This document shows positions 15,602 through 24,852 of a DNA stretch of 49,313 nt, piece after piece (the stretch's first letter is position 1; each line of letters begins with the position of its first letter). The notes below the pieces were generated by a model. That model was not told the origin of the DNA. It ran no database searches and saw only the letters and a program-made list of their open reading frames with translations. The DNA comes from Myxococcales bacterium (GTDB taxonomy: Bacteria; Myxococcota_A; Polyangia; GCA-2747355): contig JAGQIK010000162.1 in the NCBI GenBank assembly GCA_020431405.1, positions 1-49,313 on the forward strand. Direction: 5' to 3'. A program made the position numbers and the translations under genes.

Positions 15602-18163
15602 GTGCGCCGACTAGCCGTCCTGCTTAGTGTACTTTCCCTGGTCTTTATCACTGGATGCGGCGACAGCAGCGGCGGCTCGGACGCCGGGCCCGACGGAGCG
15701 CGCGACGGCTCCGGCGAAGGTGTCGGCACCGGTGACGGCGGCGACGGCGGTGGCGGCGACAGCGGCCCGACGGTCGAGGTTTGCGCCAACGACCCGATCC
15801 CCGCTGCCTCGGCCGGCACCTGCGAGGTCACCGCGCAGGGCAGCGCCGCCGGCGTGGTGCTCTTCCGCGGCACGCTGCTGCTCGCCGACGGCAAGGTGCT
15901 CGAGAATGGCCACCTGCTGATCAAGGACGAGGGCATCGTCTGCGCCGCTTGCGATTGCAGCGGCGAGGCCGACTTCGCCTCCGCCAAGGTCGTCTCCTGC
16001 AAGGACGGCGTCATCTCGGCCGGCTTGATCAACCCGCACGATCACCTCTCGGCCGCGCTCGCGTCGCCCAAAGCGCCCAAGGCGGGCGTGATCTACGACC
16101 ACCGCCAGGAGTGGCGCCGCGGCGCCAACAACAAGCCGAGCATCTCCACCGGCTCGAGCAAAGCCGCCTCGGGCAACACCGACGACGTCTACTGGTGGGG
16201 CGAGCTGCGCATGCTGATGGGTGGCGCGACCAGCATCGCCGGCGTGGAAGGCGCCGCGGGCCTTTTGCGCAACCCTGACATCAACGAGAATCGCGAGGGT
16301 CTGACCGAGAAGCAGACCTGGAACCCGACGTTCATCTTCGACGACTTCCAGGGCGCGGTGCGCACCGACTGCACTTATACCGGTTACCCCAACATCGACC
16401 GCGCCAAGACCGAGCATGCCTGGGTGCCGCACGTCGCCGAGGGCACCAACGATCAGGCCGCCAACGAGTTCCGCTGCCTCAGCGGCTCGCCGGGCGGCGT
16501 CTACGGCCTGCTTCCCAACGCTGCGTTCGTGCACGCGATGGCGCTCACCGCTGGCGACATCGCGCTGATGGCGAGCGAGGGCACGGCGATGATCTGGAAT
16601 CCGCGCTCCAACATCAGCCTCTACGGCATGACCGCCGACGTGCTGCAGATGAAGCGCGCCGGCGTCGTCGTCGGCCTCGGAACGGACTGGATGTACTCCG
16701 GCTCGATGAACCTGTTGCGCGAGCTCAAGTGCGCCGACTACTTCAACAAGACGCATCTCGCCGGCGGGCTCAACGACCTCGACCTGTGGCGTATGTCGAC
16801 GGTCAACGCCGCGATCACGCTGCGTCTCGAGCAGCGCATCGGCCGGCTCGCCGCGGGCCTGGCCGCCGACATCGCGATCTTCAACGGCGCCACCAACAAG
16901 CACCACCGCGCCGTCATCGCCGCCGAGTCGGCCGACGTCGTGCTGGTCATGCGCGGCGGCACCGCGATCTACGGCGACGCCAAGCTGCTCGAGGATCTGG
17001 GCAAGGGCTCCTGCGACAGCGTCGACGTCTGCTCGTCGCAAAAGCGCGTCTGCGTCGCCGAGCAGATCGGCAAAGACCTCGCCAAGCTCACTGCCGACGT
17101 GGGCAGCAACGCCTACAAGCTCTTCGAGTGCGGAACCCCGCCCGGCGAGCTGTCCTGCGTGCCGGCACGGCCCGGCGAGTACGACGGCCCGACGGCGACC
17201 GACAAGGACGGCGACGGCGTCGATGACAGCACCGACAACTGCCCGAGCGTCTTCAACCCGGTGCGTCCGATGGACAACGGCAAGCAGGCTGACGCTGACG
17301 GCGACGGCGTGGGCGACGCCTGTGACCCCTGTCCGCTCGAAAAGGACGCCACCAACTGCAAGGGACCCAATCCCAGCGACCGTGATGGCGACGGCGTGCC
17401 CAACGACCAGGACAACTGTCCGAACGTAGCCAACAAGGATCAGGCCGACGGCGATGGCGACAACATCGGCGACGCGTGCGATGGCTGCCCCACCGAAGCC
17501 GGCGCCGTGTGCAGCCTGCTGATCAAAGAGATCAACGACCCGAGCCTCGGCAAGCAGCCCAAGCTCAACGACGACGTCACGATCAAAGACGCGGTGGTGA
17601 TCGCGATCCGCCCGCGCTCCAACTACGGCTTCTTCGTGCGCCAGGGCAAAAACCCGCACGAGGCGCTGTTCGTCTTCACCGGCAACACCGTGCCCGAGGA
17701 CGACGGCGGCGTGAAGCTCGTCGTCGGCGACAAGGTCACCGTCAGCGGCAAGTACGACGTCTTCAGCGACCAGCGCCAGATCGCCAACGTCAAGAGCATC
17801 GTCAAGACCGGCAGCGGCGGTGACGCGTCGCCGGTGGACATCAAGACCAAGGACCTGCAGCCCAGCTCGGCCTCGGGCGACAGCTGGTCCAACCACCTGG
17901 TGCGCGTGCAGACCGTGCAGGTCAAAGCCTACGTCGATCAGGCCAACAACGACTGGTTCTGGATCAGCGACGACGGCAACGCCTGCACCGGCACGAGCCC
18001 GCCCTGCACGCAGGTCGGCGACTTCTTCTACGACGGCCTCAAAGATGACGGAAAGCCGGCGACCTCGGTCGGCACCAACTACAGCCAGGTCATCGGCATC
18101 GTCAACGCCTACCAGAAGACCTACACCCTCGACGTGCGCACCGACGCCGATCTGATCCCCTAA
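15602..18163 (+). CDS. Amidohydrolase-like lipoprotein with TSP3 repeats and C-terminal beta domain
   Basis: An 853-residue predicted lipoprotein (lipobox VFITGC) with a Gly/Asp-rich linker. Residues about 60-465 form an amidohydrolase-superfamily domain: [11 protein letters not shown] in place of the HxH strand, [23 protein letters not shown] with the late Asp, and the C-terminal [13 protein letters not shown]. Residues about 520-645 hold calcium-binding thrombospondin type-3 repeats ([48 protein letters not shown]). The last ~200 residues resemble the OB-like beta domain of secreted nucleases and DUF5689-type proteins. Amidohydrolases are normally cytosolic; surface display with TSP3 repeats suggests breakdown of an external amide or cyclic compound, or a non-enzymatic role. 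GTG start with a GGAGG site. Confidence 0.82.
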   Translation: MRRLAVLLSVLSLVFITGCGDSSGGSDAGPDGARDGSGEGVGTGDGGDGGGGDSGPTVEVCANDPIPAASAGTCEVTAQGSAAGVVLFRGTLLLADGKVLENGHLLIKDEGIVCAACDCSGEADFASAKVVSCKDGVISAGLINPHDHLSAALASPKAPKAGVIYDHRQEWRRGANNKPSISTGSSKAASGNTDDVYWWGELRMLMGGATSIAGVEGAAGLLRNPDINENREGLTEKQTWNPTFIFDDFQGAVRTDCTYTGYPNIDRAKTEHAWVPHVAEGTNDQAANEFRCLSGSPGGVYGLLPNAAFVHAMALTAGDIALMASEGTAMIWNPRSNISLYGMTADVLQMKRAGVVVGLGTDWMYSGSMNLLRELKCADYFNKTHLAGGLNDLDLWRMSTVNAAITLRLEQRIGRLAAGLAADIAIFNGATNKHHRAVIAAESADVVLVMRGGTAIYGDAKLLEDLGKGSCDSVDVCSSQKRVCVAEQIGKDLAKLTADVGSNAYKLFECGTPPGELSCVPARPGEYDGPTATDKDGDGVDDSTDNCPSVFNPVRPMDNGKQADADGDGVGDACDPCPLEKDATNCKGPNPSDRDGDGVPNDQDNCPNVANKDQADGDGDNIGDACDGCPTEAGAVCSLLIKEINDPSLGKQPKLNDDVTIKDAVVIAIRPRSNYGFFVRQGKNPHEALFVFTGNTVPEDDGGVKLVVGDKVTVSGKYDVFSDQRQIANVKSIVKTGSGGDASPVDIKTKDLQPSSASGDSWSNHLVRVQTVQVKAYVDQANNDWFWISDDGNACTGTSPPCTQVGDFFYDGLKDDGKPATSVGTNYSQVIGIVNAYQKTYTLDVRTDADLIP

Positions 18164-18202
18164 GTCGTTCGTCGTTAGAGGGAACATCCGACCGGCGGGG
18201 AG

Positions 18203-18232
18203 TGTCCCTAGTACAAGAACGTACTAGAGACA
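18203..18232. promoter_or_regulatory. Imperfect palindrome between two secreted-protein genes
   Basis: Arms 18203-18214 and 18221-18232 (core CTAGTAC...GTACTAG) pair over 12 bp with one mismatch and a 6-nt loop. It lies 40 bp after the amidohydrolase stop and 23 bp before the next ATG. There is no T-run, so it may be an operator or a weak terminator. Confidence 0.5.
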
Positions 18233-18254
18233 TCACCCCAGCCAGGTCGGACCT

Positions 18255-18920
18255 ATGGGACCCATCTCGTGCTCGATCGCGCGTGGCGCTGTCGCGGCCA
18301 TCGCGCTGCTAGCCCTCACCGTCCCGACCTCGAGCCACGCCGCCAGCACCAGCAAGGCATCGCGCCCTAGCGCGCACCCCAGCGTGGAGACCCGCTGCGA
18401 GGCGCTGCTCGGCAACGCCGCGCAACGACAGCACAACCGTACGCGCCGCGAGCAGCGCTTGCACTTCGTCGACGAGAGCGTGGGCTCGGTCACCGTGGCG
18501 CACAGCACCGACAGCTGGCGCAGCCCGCAGCCGATCGCGGTGCCCGGCCTGCGCGTGGTGGGCCTGCGCGGCAGCGGGGACGAGGGTCACGCGTTGGTCC
18601 GGCTCGCACCCGATTCGGCGCGTCGCCTCGGCTGCCGCGCCGGCACCTACACCGTGCAGGTCGATGACAATCTCGGCCCGCTGCGCGTGCTCTCCGTCCT
18701 CCACAACATGCTGCTCGTCGAGCACGGCGAGCGCCTCGCCTATCTGCCCAAGCCCGGCACCCCCGAGCCGTCGTTCGTGCTGGCCTGGGGCTCGCGCTAC
18801 CGCGTGATCGTCTCGGCCTCGCCGAGCGCCAGCAGCAGCGGCCGCTCCCCCTACTCGTCCTACCGACCCTATCGGCCGAGCTGGCGCCGCCGCATCTACT
18901 ATCGGCGCGTCATTCGCTAA
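18255..18920 (+). CDS. Secreted protein of unknown function
   Basis: A 221-residue protein with a signal peptide (hydrophobic core about residues 10-25, cleavage near SHAAS). I do not recognise a family. The mature part is Arg- and Ser-rich with a likely beta-rich middle section (about 80-170), two lone cysteines and a Tyr/Arg/Pro-rich tail ending in RRRIYYRRVIR. The tail may be disordered or bind acidic polymers. The gene is convergent with prs; their 3' ends overlap by 4 nt. Confidence 0.6.
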   Translation: MGPISCSIARGAVAAIALLALTVPTSSHAASTSKASRPSAHPSVETRCEALLGNAAQRQHNRTRREQRLHFVDESVGSVTVAHSTDSWRSPQPIAVPGLRVVGLRGSGDEGHALVRLAPDSARRLGCRAGTYTVQVDDNLGPLRVLSVLHNMLLVEHGERLAYLPKPGTPEPSFVLAWGSRYRVIVSASPSASSSGRSPYSSYRPYRPSWRRRIYYRRVIR

Positions 18921-19843
18921 AACAGCGGGCTGATCGAGCGTCCCTCGTGGATGTGCTGGATCGTGTTGGCGAGCAGCTCTTCCACCGAGACCACCGTGAT
19001 CTTCTCGATGCGCTTTTCGGTGGGCAGCGGCACGGTGTCGGTGCAGATAAGCTCCGCGAGCTTGGAGCGGTTGATGCGGTCGACGGCCGAGCCGCTGAGC
19101 ACGCCGTGCGTGACCGTCGCACGCACGCTGCGCGCGCCGCTGGTGACGAGCAGGTCGGCCGCCTCGCATAGCGTGCCGCCCGTGTCGACCATGTCGTCGA
19201 CGATGATGCAGTGCTTTTCGCGCACGTCGCCGATGAGGTGCATCGACTTGGCCTTGACGCCGCGCCGGTCGATGAGCGCCATCGCCGAGCCGAGGCCGTG
19301 GGCGAAGCGGCTGCCGAGGTGCACGCCGCCGGCGTCGGGCGAGACGACGATGATGTCTTCGAGGCCGCTCTTGCGCAGGTGCGCGATGAGCAGCTTGCCG
19401 GCGCGCAGGTGATCGAAGGGCATGTCGTAAAAGCCCTGGATCTGGCCGGCGTGGATGTCGACGCTGACGATGCGATCGATGCCGACGGCGGTGAGCATCT
19501 TGGCCACCACCTTGGCCGAGATCGGCACGCGCGGGCTCATCAGCCGGTCCTGGCGGCTGTAGGCGAGGTACGGCACCACCGCCGTGACACGGCCCGCTGA
19601 CGCGCGCTTGCACGCGTCGGCCATCAGCAGCACTTCCATCAGGTGGTCGTTGGCGTTGTAGCTCATCGACTGCATCAGGTAGACGTCGCTCTGACGCACC
19701 GTCTCGTTGAGCCGCACGTCGACCTCGCCGTCGGGAAAGCGGCGCACGTCGATGTCGCCGATCTCGGTGTCGAGGCGGCGCGCGATCTTGTGCGCCAGCT
19801 CGGGGATCGAGCTGCCGCAGTAAAGCTTCAGGCCTTGGTACAC
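18917..19843 (-). CDS. prs: Ribose-phosphate pyrophosphokinase
   Basis: Makes PRPP from ribose-5-phosphate and ATP, 308 residues, the usual length. Seen: FPDGEVDVRL (37-46), SMSYNANDHLMEVL, YSRQDR (96-101), DIHAGQIQGF (129-138) and the PRPP-binding VDDMVDTGGT (215-224). The catalytic flexible loop is atypical: where family members have a DKRR segment, this one reads IDRRGVKAKS (191-200), slightly shorter and lacking the usual lysine. The R5P-side segment is SPDAGGVHLGSRF instead of the common GGVxRAR. GTG 19843 has a GGGAG site upstream and starts 4 nt after the transketolase stop. The cluster links pentose-phosphate flow to PRPP. Confidence 0.9.
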   Translation of the reverse strand: MYQGLKLYCGSSIPELAHKIARRLDTEIGDIDVRRFPDGEVDVRLNETVRQSDVYLMQSMSYNANDHLMEVLLMADACKRASAGRVTAVVPYLAYSRQDRLMSPRVPISAKVVAKMLTAVGIDRIVSVDIHAGQIQGFYDMPFDHLRAGKLLIAHLRKSGLEDIIVVSPDAGGVHLGSRFAHGLGSAMALIDRRGVKAKSMHLIGDVREKHCIIVDDMVDTGGTLCEAADLLVTSGARSVRATVTHGVLSGSAVDRINRSKLAELICTDTVPLPTEKRIEKITVVSVEELLANTIQHIHEGRSISPLF

Positions 19844-19847
19844 GCGT

Positions 19848-20816
19848 TCACTCTCCCTCGAGCGGCGCTCGTGCCGCCTTGCGCGCGATGGCACGCCGGC
19901 TGGCGTCGGCGATAGCTTCTGGCGTCAGCTCGAAGTAGCGCAAGAGATCGGCCGGATGTCCAGAGCGACCGAAGGTGTCACGCACGGCGACGCGCTCCAT
20001 CGGCGCCGGGCAGCGCCGCAGCATCACCTCGCCGACGGCGTCGCCGAGACCGCCGATGACGTTGTGCTCCTCGGCGGTGACCACGCAGCCGGTCTCGCCG
20101 ACGCAGCGCACGACGAGGTGCTCGTCGATGGGCTTGACCGTCGCCATGTCGACTACGCGCGTCGAGATCGCGTCGCGCGCCAAGAGCTCGGCGGCCTCGA
20201 GCGCTTTGTGCAGCATCAGCCCGATGGCGAAGATCGTCACGTCGTCGCCGTCGAGCACCGTACGCCCGACGCCGATGCGAAACGGCACCGGATCCTTGTA
20301 GAGCAGCGGCAGGTTCTCGCGCGTCAGGCGGATGTATGTCGGCCCGTCGTACCAGGCAGCCGCTTCCACCGCTTGGCGTGTCTCGACGGCGTCGCCCGGC
20401 ACCAGCACCGTCATCGTCGGGATGGCGCGCATCACGGCGATGTCTTCGAGCGCTTGATGCATGGCGCCGTCCTTGCCGACCGTGACGCCGCCGTGGGTCG
20501 CGACGATGTTGACGTTGCAGCCGGGCAGGGCGACCGCGTTTCGGATCTGCTCCCAGCAGCGGCCGGTGACAAAGATCGCGAAGCTCGAGACGAACGGGAT
20601 CTTGCCGGCGAGCGCCATGCCGGCGGCGGTGCCGATCATGTCCTGCTCGCTGATGCCCATGTTGAAGAAGCGATCGGGGAAGCGCTCGGCGAACAGGTGC
20701 GTGAAGGTCGAGCTCGACAGATCGCTGTCGAGCACGACGATGTCGCGGCTGCGCTCGCCGAGGCGCACCAGCGTCTGGCCGTACTCCTCGCGCGTGGAGA
20801 GCAGCCGCTCGCTCAT
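19848..20816 (-). CDS. Transketolase, C-terminal subunit
   Basis: A 322-residue subunit with the pyrimidine-binding and C-terminal domains of a split transketolase. NMGISEQDMIGTAAGMAL carries the Glu that activates thiamine diphosphate; GGVTVGKDGAMHQALEDIAVMR follows, then the C-terminal VVTAEEHNVIGGLG and DTFGRSG motifs. Two-gene transketolases occur in archaea and many bacteria. It overlaps the N-terminal subunit gene by 4 nt (20813-20816), so the subunits are translationally coupled. 1-deoxyxylulose synthase-like activity is excluded mainly by the size and motif set. It transfers two-carbon units in the pentose phosphate pathway. Confidence 0.9.
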   Translation of the reverse strand: MSERLLSTREEYGQTLVRLGERSRDIVVLDSDLSSSTFTHLFAERFPDRFFNMGISEQDMIGTAAGMALAGKIPFVSSFAIFVTGRCWEQIRNAVALPGCNVNIVATHGGVTVGKDGAMHQALEDIAVMRAIPTMTVLVPGDAVETRQAVEAAAWYDGPTYIRLTRENLPLLYKDPVPFRIGVGRTVLDGDDVTIFAIGLMLHKALEAAELLARDAISTRVVDMATVKPIDEHLVVRCVGETGCVVTAEEHNVIGGLGDAVGEVMLRRCPAPMERVAVRDTFGRSGHPADLLRYFELTPEAIADASRRAIARKAARAPLEGE

Positions 20817-21694
20817 CGCGTGCCAGCCCTCTCACCCGCCGGCTGTTTCGCCTTGTCGAGCTCCGCGAGGGCTTCGGCGAGCTGATGTGCATCGGGAGCG
20901 CGCGAATGCCAGCCGATGGCGTTCTCCATGAACGAGACGCCTTTTCCCATTACCGTGCGCGCGATGATCGCCGTCGGCCGCTCACGCTCGCCACGCGCAG
21001 CGTCGAGCGCGCCACACAGCGCGGCGAAGTCGTGGCCGCTGACGTCGAGCGCGCGCCAGCCGAAGGCTTCGAGCTTGGCGGCGAGCGGCTCGACGTTCTT
21101 GATGTCGCGCACCGCGCCGTCGAGCTGCAGCCCGTTGGCGTCGATGATGGCGCAGAGGTTGGCGGTGCCGCGATGCCCGGCGCTCATCGCCGCCTCCCAG
21201 ATCTGTCCCTCCTGCAGCTCGCCATCGCCGAGCACGACGTAGACGCGCGGCTCTTCGCCGCCGTCGACGCCGCCGCGCAGCGCCAGCGCCATGCCGTGAC
21301 CGATGCTGAGGCCTTGCCCGAGCGATCCCGTGGACGCCTCGACGCCGGGACAGCGGCGCGAGTCAGGGTTTCCCTGCAGGATGCTCTCGAGCTGCCGCAT
21401 CTGGCGCAGCTCGGCGCGCGTGACATAGCCCGCCTGGTGCAGCGCGACGTAGAGCGCCGCCGAGGCGTGCCCTTTGCTGAGCACCATGCGGTCGCGCTGC
21501 GGCCACTCCGCGTTGTAGGGCGTGTGGTGCATCTCGCGAAAGTACAGACAGGTCAGGATGTCGATGCACGACATCGCGCTGCCCGTGTGACCGCTGCGCG
21601 CGTGGTGGATCGTGCGCAGCAGCAGCACGCGCAGCCCGCGTGCGATCTCGGCAAGCTCTTGGGGTGCGACCTCGTGGGCCGGGCCTCGGGTCAT
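20813..21694 (-). CDS. Transketolase, N-terminal subunit
   Basis: A 293-residue thiamine-diphosphate-binding half of transketolase. Seen: HHARSGHTGSAMSCIDILT near residue 28, LSKGHASAALYVAL, GSLGQGLSIGHGMAL and the cofactor motif GDGELQEGQIWEAA ending at the N of IIDANGLQ. Partner of the subunit encoded immediately downstream. Its ATG overlaps the TGA of the upstream Ser/Thr kinase gene by 4 nt, an unusual coupling of a transmembrane kinase to a central-carbon enzyme. Confidence 0.92.
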   Translation of the reverse strand: MTRGPAHEVAPQELAEIARGLRVLLLRTIHHARSGHTGSAMSCIDILTCLYFREMHHTPYNAEWPQRDRMVLSKGHASAALYVALHQAGYVTRAELRQMRQLESILQGNPDSRRCPGVEASTGSLGQGLSIGHGMALALRGGVDGGEEPRVYVVLGDGELQEGQIWEAAMSAGHRGTANLCAIIDANGLQLDGAVRDIKNVEPLAAKLEAFGWRALDVSGHDFAALCGALDAARGERERPTAIIARTVMGKGVSFMENAIGWHSRAPDAHQLAEALAELDKAKQPAGERAGTR

Positions 21695-24600
21695 TTCTTC
21701 TTGAAGGGATCGAGGATGTCTTCGTTGCCGCCGCCCTTCTTGGGACGGCGTGGCGCGGCGGACTTGCCGCCTTTCCTGCGCGGCCGGCGGCCGGCGTTGC
21801 CCTTCTTGAGCTTGATCGTTTTGGCCGTCACGTCGTGGCGGATGGTGACGCGCCGGGTCTTGTAGCCCTTGAGATAGACCTCGATGCGCCCGTCGCCGAG
21901 CTTCTTGCGAGAAAGCGACATCGGCGTCTTGCCCAGCTCCTCGCCCGTCTCGGCGCGAAACACCATCGCACCGCTGGGTGTGCTGGTGATGCGCACGGCG
22001 TCTTTGTCTTCCACCGCGCTGCCGGCAGCCGTGCCCTTGGCGGCGCTGCCCTGGGCGCTGCCGGCCTTGCCGCTGCCCTTGACCGCGCCCGCCGCGCTGC
22101 CCGTGCCGCTGCCGCCGACGCCGCTGCCGTCGTCGTCGCCGTCACCCGCGTTGTAGAAGACGCCGAAGTAGACGCCGATGCCGCCGCCGACGAGCAGCAA
22201 AAAGATGACGAGCCCGATCAGCGGCGCCTTGCTGCGCGGGCGGCGTCCCGGCGGCATCATGCGCTGGTCGCCGATCAGCGTGCGGCCCTCCTCCTTGAAG
22301 TAGGGATGAGTGCCGGGACGCTGCTCTTCCTTGTTGGTCTGTTGGTGCGACCAATCGCCGGTCTTCTTCTTTTTCTCGCCGCCCTCCGCCGACACTTCGC
22401 CTTCGGCTTGGCCATCGGCGCCGGTCGGCCCGCGCTCTTGCTGCGGCTGCGCTTGCGTCATCGCCGTGCCGTGCGGATCGCGCCCCAAGATCACGGGCTC
22501 GCGCGACGCCACCGGCTGTATCGGGGCGGGCTGCTGCTGATGGTCGCCGCCGCCGAATGGATGTCCCGGGCCCTGGTCGTCGGGCGGCTGCCATTGCGGC
22601 TGCCCCATCCGTGGCTGCCCGATCTGCGGCTGCACGACCTGCGGCCGCACGACCTGCGGCTGAACGGCCTGTGGCTGAACGGCCTGCGGTTGCGCCACGT
22701 GTGGCTGTACAACCTGCGGCTGCTGCTGCATCACGGCGTGCGGGGGGGCCGCGTGGCCGGGTTGCTGCAACACCGGCAGGGGCTGGTTTGGCAGTGGCTG
22801 GTTGGGCAGTGGCTGGTTGGGCAGTGGCTGGCTCGGGCCGAGCGTCTTCGCCGGTCCACTCGGCAGCGGTTGGCTCGGGCCGGTGGACATCGGCCGCCTC
22901 TGGCCGGTCGACTGCGCCTGTCGCGGGCGCGCCATGTTCGCGTATGCGTGCGCTGGGTCGGGTACCGCCGTGGGTCCCGCCTTCAACACGCCCGTCTGCT
23001 CGCTGCTGTCGCCACGCAGCAGCGAGTCGATCATCGTCGGCCGGTTCGAGTCGGCCGGCTCGTGATCCTCGGCGGATGCGATCAGCGTCTTGGCTTGCGG
23101 CGTCACCGCCTGGCGTATGTCGTCGAGCGAGGGGGCCGTGTCGGGATCGGGGCCGATGGTCGGCGAATCGGAGGTGACCGGTCGAGCCTGGCGTGGGCCC
23201 GTGCGCGGAAAGGACCCGCTGTCGGGCGGCCCCGGCTGCGAGCCGCGCCCTACGGCCACGTTGGCGGGGTTCGACGGCGCGCGGCGCTGGGCGTCGGGCG
23301 AAGCCGTCGGCGTCGCCGACGTCACCAGGTCGCTGGTCTCGCGCTTCTTGAGTGGCTTTCCCACCGGACGGCTGATCGCCGCGTGCGCCCCGGTCGGCGG
23401 CTTGGAGCGGCGCCCCAGCGTGATCGGTCCCACCGACGATGCCTGCGGTTTTGCCGGCGCCGCGGGGTTCTGATAGTTCATGTCGCTGGCGTTGAGCTCG
23501 CCGAACATCACCGTCTTGCGCTCGCCGCTGGGACGGTCGCCGCTGCTGCTCGGCGTCGCCTTGGGTGTCGCCTTGATCGGGCTGCTCGGCGGCGGCTTGC
23601 GATCAGGGGGCCTGCGATCTGGGATCTCGATGCGCGTCGGCCGCTCTTCGCTGTCGTCCGGCGGCGGCTGCGGCAGCGGCGCCGAGAACGAGCCGCGCGC
23701 CGACGAAGGCCGCTCGTGGTCCTTGGCCGGCCGCGTCAGGCGCTGATCCTCGTGCGAAAGGGCAGCCTCGAGGTCGCGCGTGAGGTCGTCGGCGGGCGTG
23801 ATGTCGAGCATGTGCTGCAGCAGGCTGTGGCCGGCCTGTTGTGCGCGTTGCCACGCCGTCATCTCGTCGGCGAACAGCTCGTGCATGTAGCGCGAGAGCG
23901 CGATGTCCGAGAGCGGCACGCCGAGATCGACGGCGAACTGCTCGAGGTCGGCCTGCATCGCGCGCGCGGTGGGGTAGCGATGGTCGGGGTCGCGCGCCAG
24001 CGCCTTCATCAGCACGTGCTCGAGCTGCTTGGGGTAGTCCGGCCGCATCGAGCTCGGCAGCCGCACCTGGCCCTTGGAGATCTGCTCGTAGATCTGGATG
24101 TCGCGCTTGCCTTCGAAGAGGTGTCGCCCGATGGTCGCCTCCCACAGCGACGTGCCGAGCGTGAAGATGTCGCAGCGGTGGTCGACCTGATTGCCGAGCA
24201 CCTGCTCGGGCGACAGATAGCGCACCTTGCCTTTGATCAGGCCGGGCTGCGTGAGGCTGATGCGGTTGGCGGCCTTGGCGATGCCGAAGTCGACGAGCTT
24301 CACGTTGCCGTCGTAGGTCAACATGATGTTGCTCGGGCTGAGGTCGCGATGAATGATGCCGAGCTTCTGGCCGTCGAGCGTGCGCACGTTGTGCGCGTAT
24401 TCGAGCGCCGAGCAAACCTTGGCGCCGACCATCGCCGCTACCGCCACCGGCACCGGCTCCTTGCGGCGCTTGAGGCTCTGGCGCACCGAGGCACGCAGGT
24501 CCTGCCCGTGCAGAAACTCCATCGCCAGGTAGAGGTTGCCGCTGACCTCGCCGACCTCGTAGACCTGCCCGATGCCCGGGTGGTTGAGCATCGCGGCGAT

Positions 24601-24786
24601 GCGCACCTCGTCCTGGAACATCGTGACGAACGACTCGTCCTCGGCGAAGCGGCTCGCCACCAGCTTGATGACGACCATGCGCTGCACGTTGGCCACGCCC
24701 GACGAGCGCGCCAGATACAGCTCCGCCATTCCGCCGCGAGCGAGGCGGCGAAGCAGCGTGTATTTGCCGAAGGCGATCTGCTTCAC
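21691..24786 (-). CDS. Transmembrane Ser/Thr protein kinase with Pro/Gln-rich linker and PEGA-like domain
   Basis: A 1031-residue Hanks-type kinase. Catalytic domain at residues 8-280: Gly-loop LARGGMAELYLA, K41, E60, HRDLSPSN (H146, D148, N153), DFG with D167, and SPE at 192-194. All key residues are present, so it is probably active. A long linker (about 340-850) is rich in Pro, Gln and Ser, with repeats such as PLPNQ and AVQPQ. One transmembrane helix lies at about 853-875. The C-terminal external part holds a Gly/Ser/Ala linker and a PEGA-like domain from about residue 930 (VRITSTPSGAMVF). GTG start at 24786 with a TATACT hexamer 11 nt upstream. It is followed without gap by the transketolase genes. 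Confidence 0.92.
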   Translation of the reverse strand: MKQIAFGKYTLLRRLARGGMAELYLARSSGVANVQRMVVIKLVASRFAEDESFVTMFQDEVRIAAMLNHPGIGQVYEVGEVSGNLYLAMEFLHGQDLRASVRQSLKRRKEPVPVAVAAMVGAKVCSALEYAHNVRTLDGQKLGIIHRDLSPSNIMLTYDGNVKLVDFGIAKAANRISLTQPGLIKGKVRYLSPEQVLGNQVDHRCDIFTLGTSLWEATIGRHLFEGKRDIQIYEQISKGQVRLPSSMRPDYPKQLEHVLMKALARDPDHRYPTARAMQADLEQFAVDLGVPLSDIALSRYMHELFADEMTAWQRAQQAGHSLLQHMLDITPADDLTRDLEAALSHEDQRLTRPAKDHERPSSARGSFSAPLPQPPPDDSEERPTRIEIPDRRPPDRKPPPSSPIKATPKATPSSSGDRPSGERKTVMFGELNASDMNYQNPAAPAKPQASSVGPITLGRRSKPPTGAHAAISRPVGKPLKKRETSDLVTSATPTASPDAQRRAPSNPANVAVGRGSQPGPPDSGSFPRTGPRQARPVTSDSPTIGPDPDTAPSLDDIRQAVTPQAKTLIASAEDHEPADSNRPTMIDSLLRGDSSEQTGVLKAGPTAVPDPAHAYANMARPRQAQSTGQRRPMSTGPSQPLPSGPAKTLGPSQPLPNQPLPNQPLPNQPLPVLQQPGHAAPPHAVMQQQPQVVQPHVAQPQAVQPQAVQPQVVRPQVVQPQIGQPRMGQPQWQPPDDQGPGHPFGGGDHQQQPAPIQPVASREPVILGRDPHGTAMTQAQPQQERGPTGADGQAEGEVSAEGGEKKKKTGDWSHQQTNKEEQRPGTHPYFKEEGRTLIGDQRMMPPGRRPRSKAPLIGLVIFLLLVGGGIGVYFGVFYNAGDGDDDGSGVGGSGTGSAAGAVKGSGKAGSAQGSAAKGTAAGSAVEDKDAVRITSTPSGAMVFRAETGEELGKTPMSLSRKKLGDGRIEVYLKGYKTRRVTIRHDVTAKTIKLKKGNAGRRPRRKGGKSAAPRRPKKGGGNEDILDPFKKK

Positions 24787-24797
24787 GTCGAAGTGCG

Positions 24798-24838
24798 AGT
24801 ATACAGGAAGTGAACGCCCAGGCGCGAAGGCGCCTTCG
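24798..24838 (-). promoter_or_regulatory. TATACT hexamer and 14-bp perfect palindrome before the kinase
   Basis: On the minus strand, TATACT (24803-24798) lies 11 nt before the kinase GTG. Upstream is a perfect palindrome at 24825-24838 (CGAAGGCGCCTTCG). The palindrome could be the end signal of the HAD gene, an operator for the kinase, or both. No -35 is evident. Confidence 0.4.
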
Positions 24839-24852
24839 GCGCAAAGGCCTGT

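Noticed and set aside
15611-18187. Minus-strand frame of 858 codons across the amidohydrolase
   Set aside because: Product is Val/Asp/Gly/Ala-rich with no domain; the plus-strand frame has a lipobox, a metal-enzyme domain and TSP3 repeats.
21640-24813. Plus-strand frame of 1057 codons across the PEGA kinase
   Set aside because: The kinase on the minus strand has all catalytic motifs; the plus product is Arg/Leu/Ala-rich without a domain.
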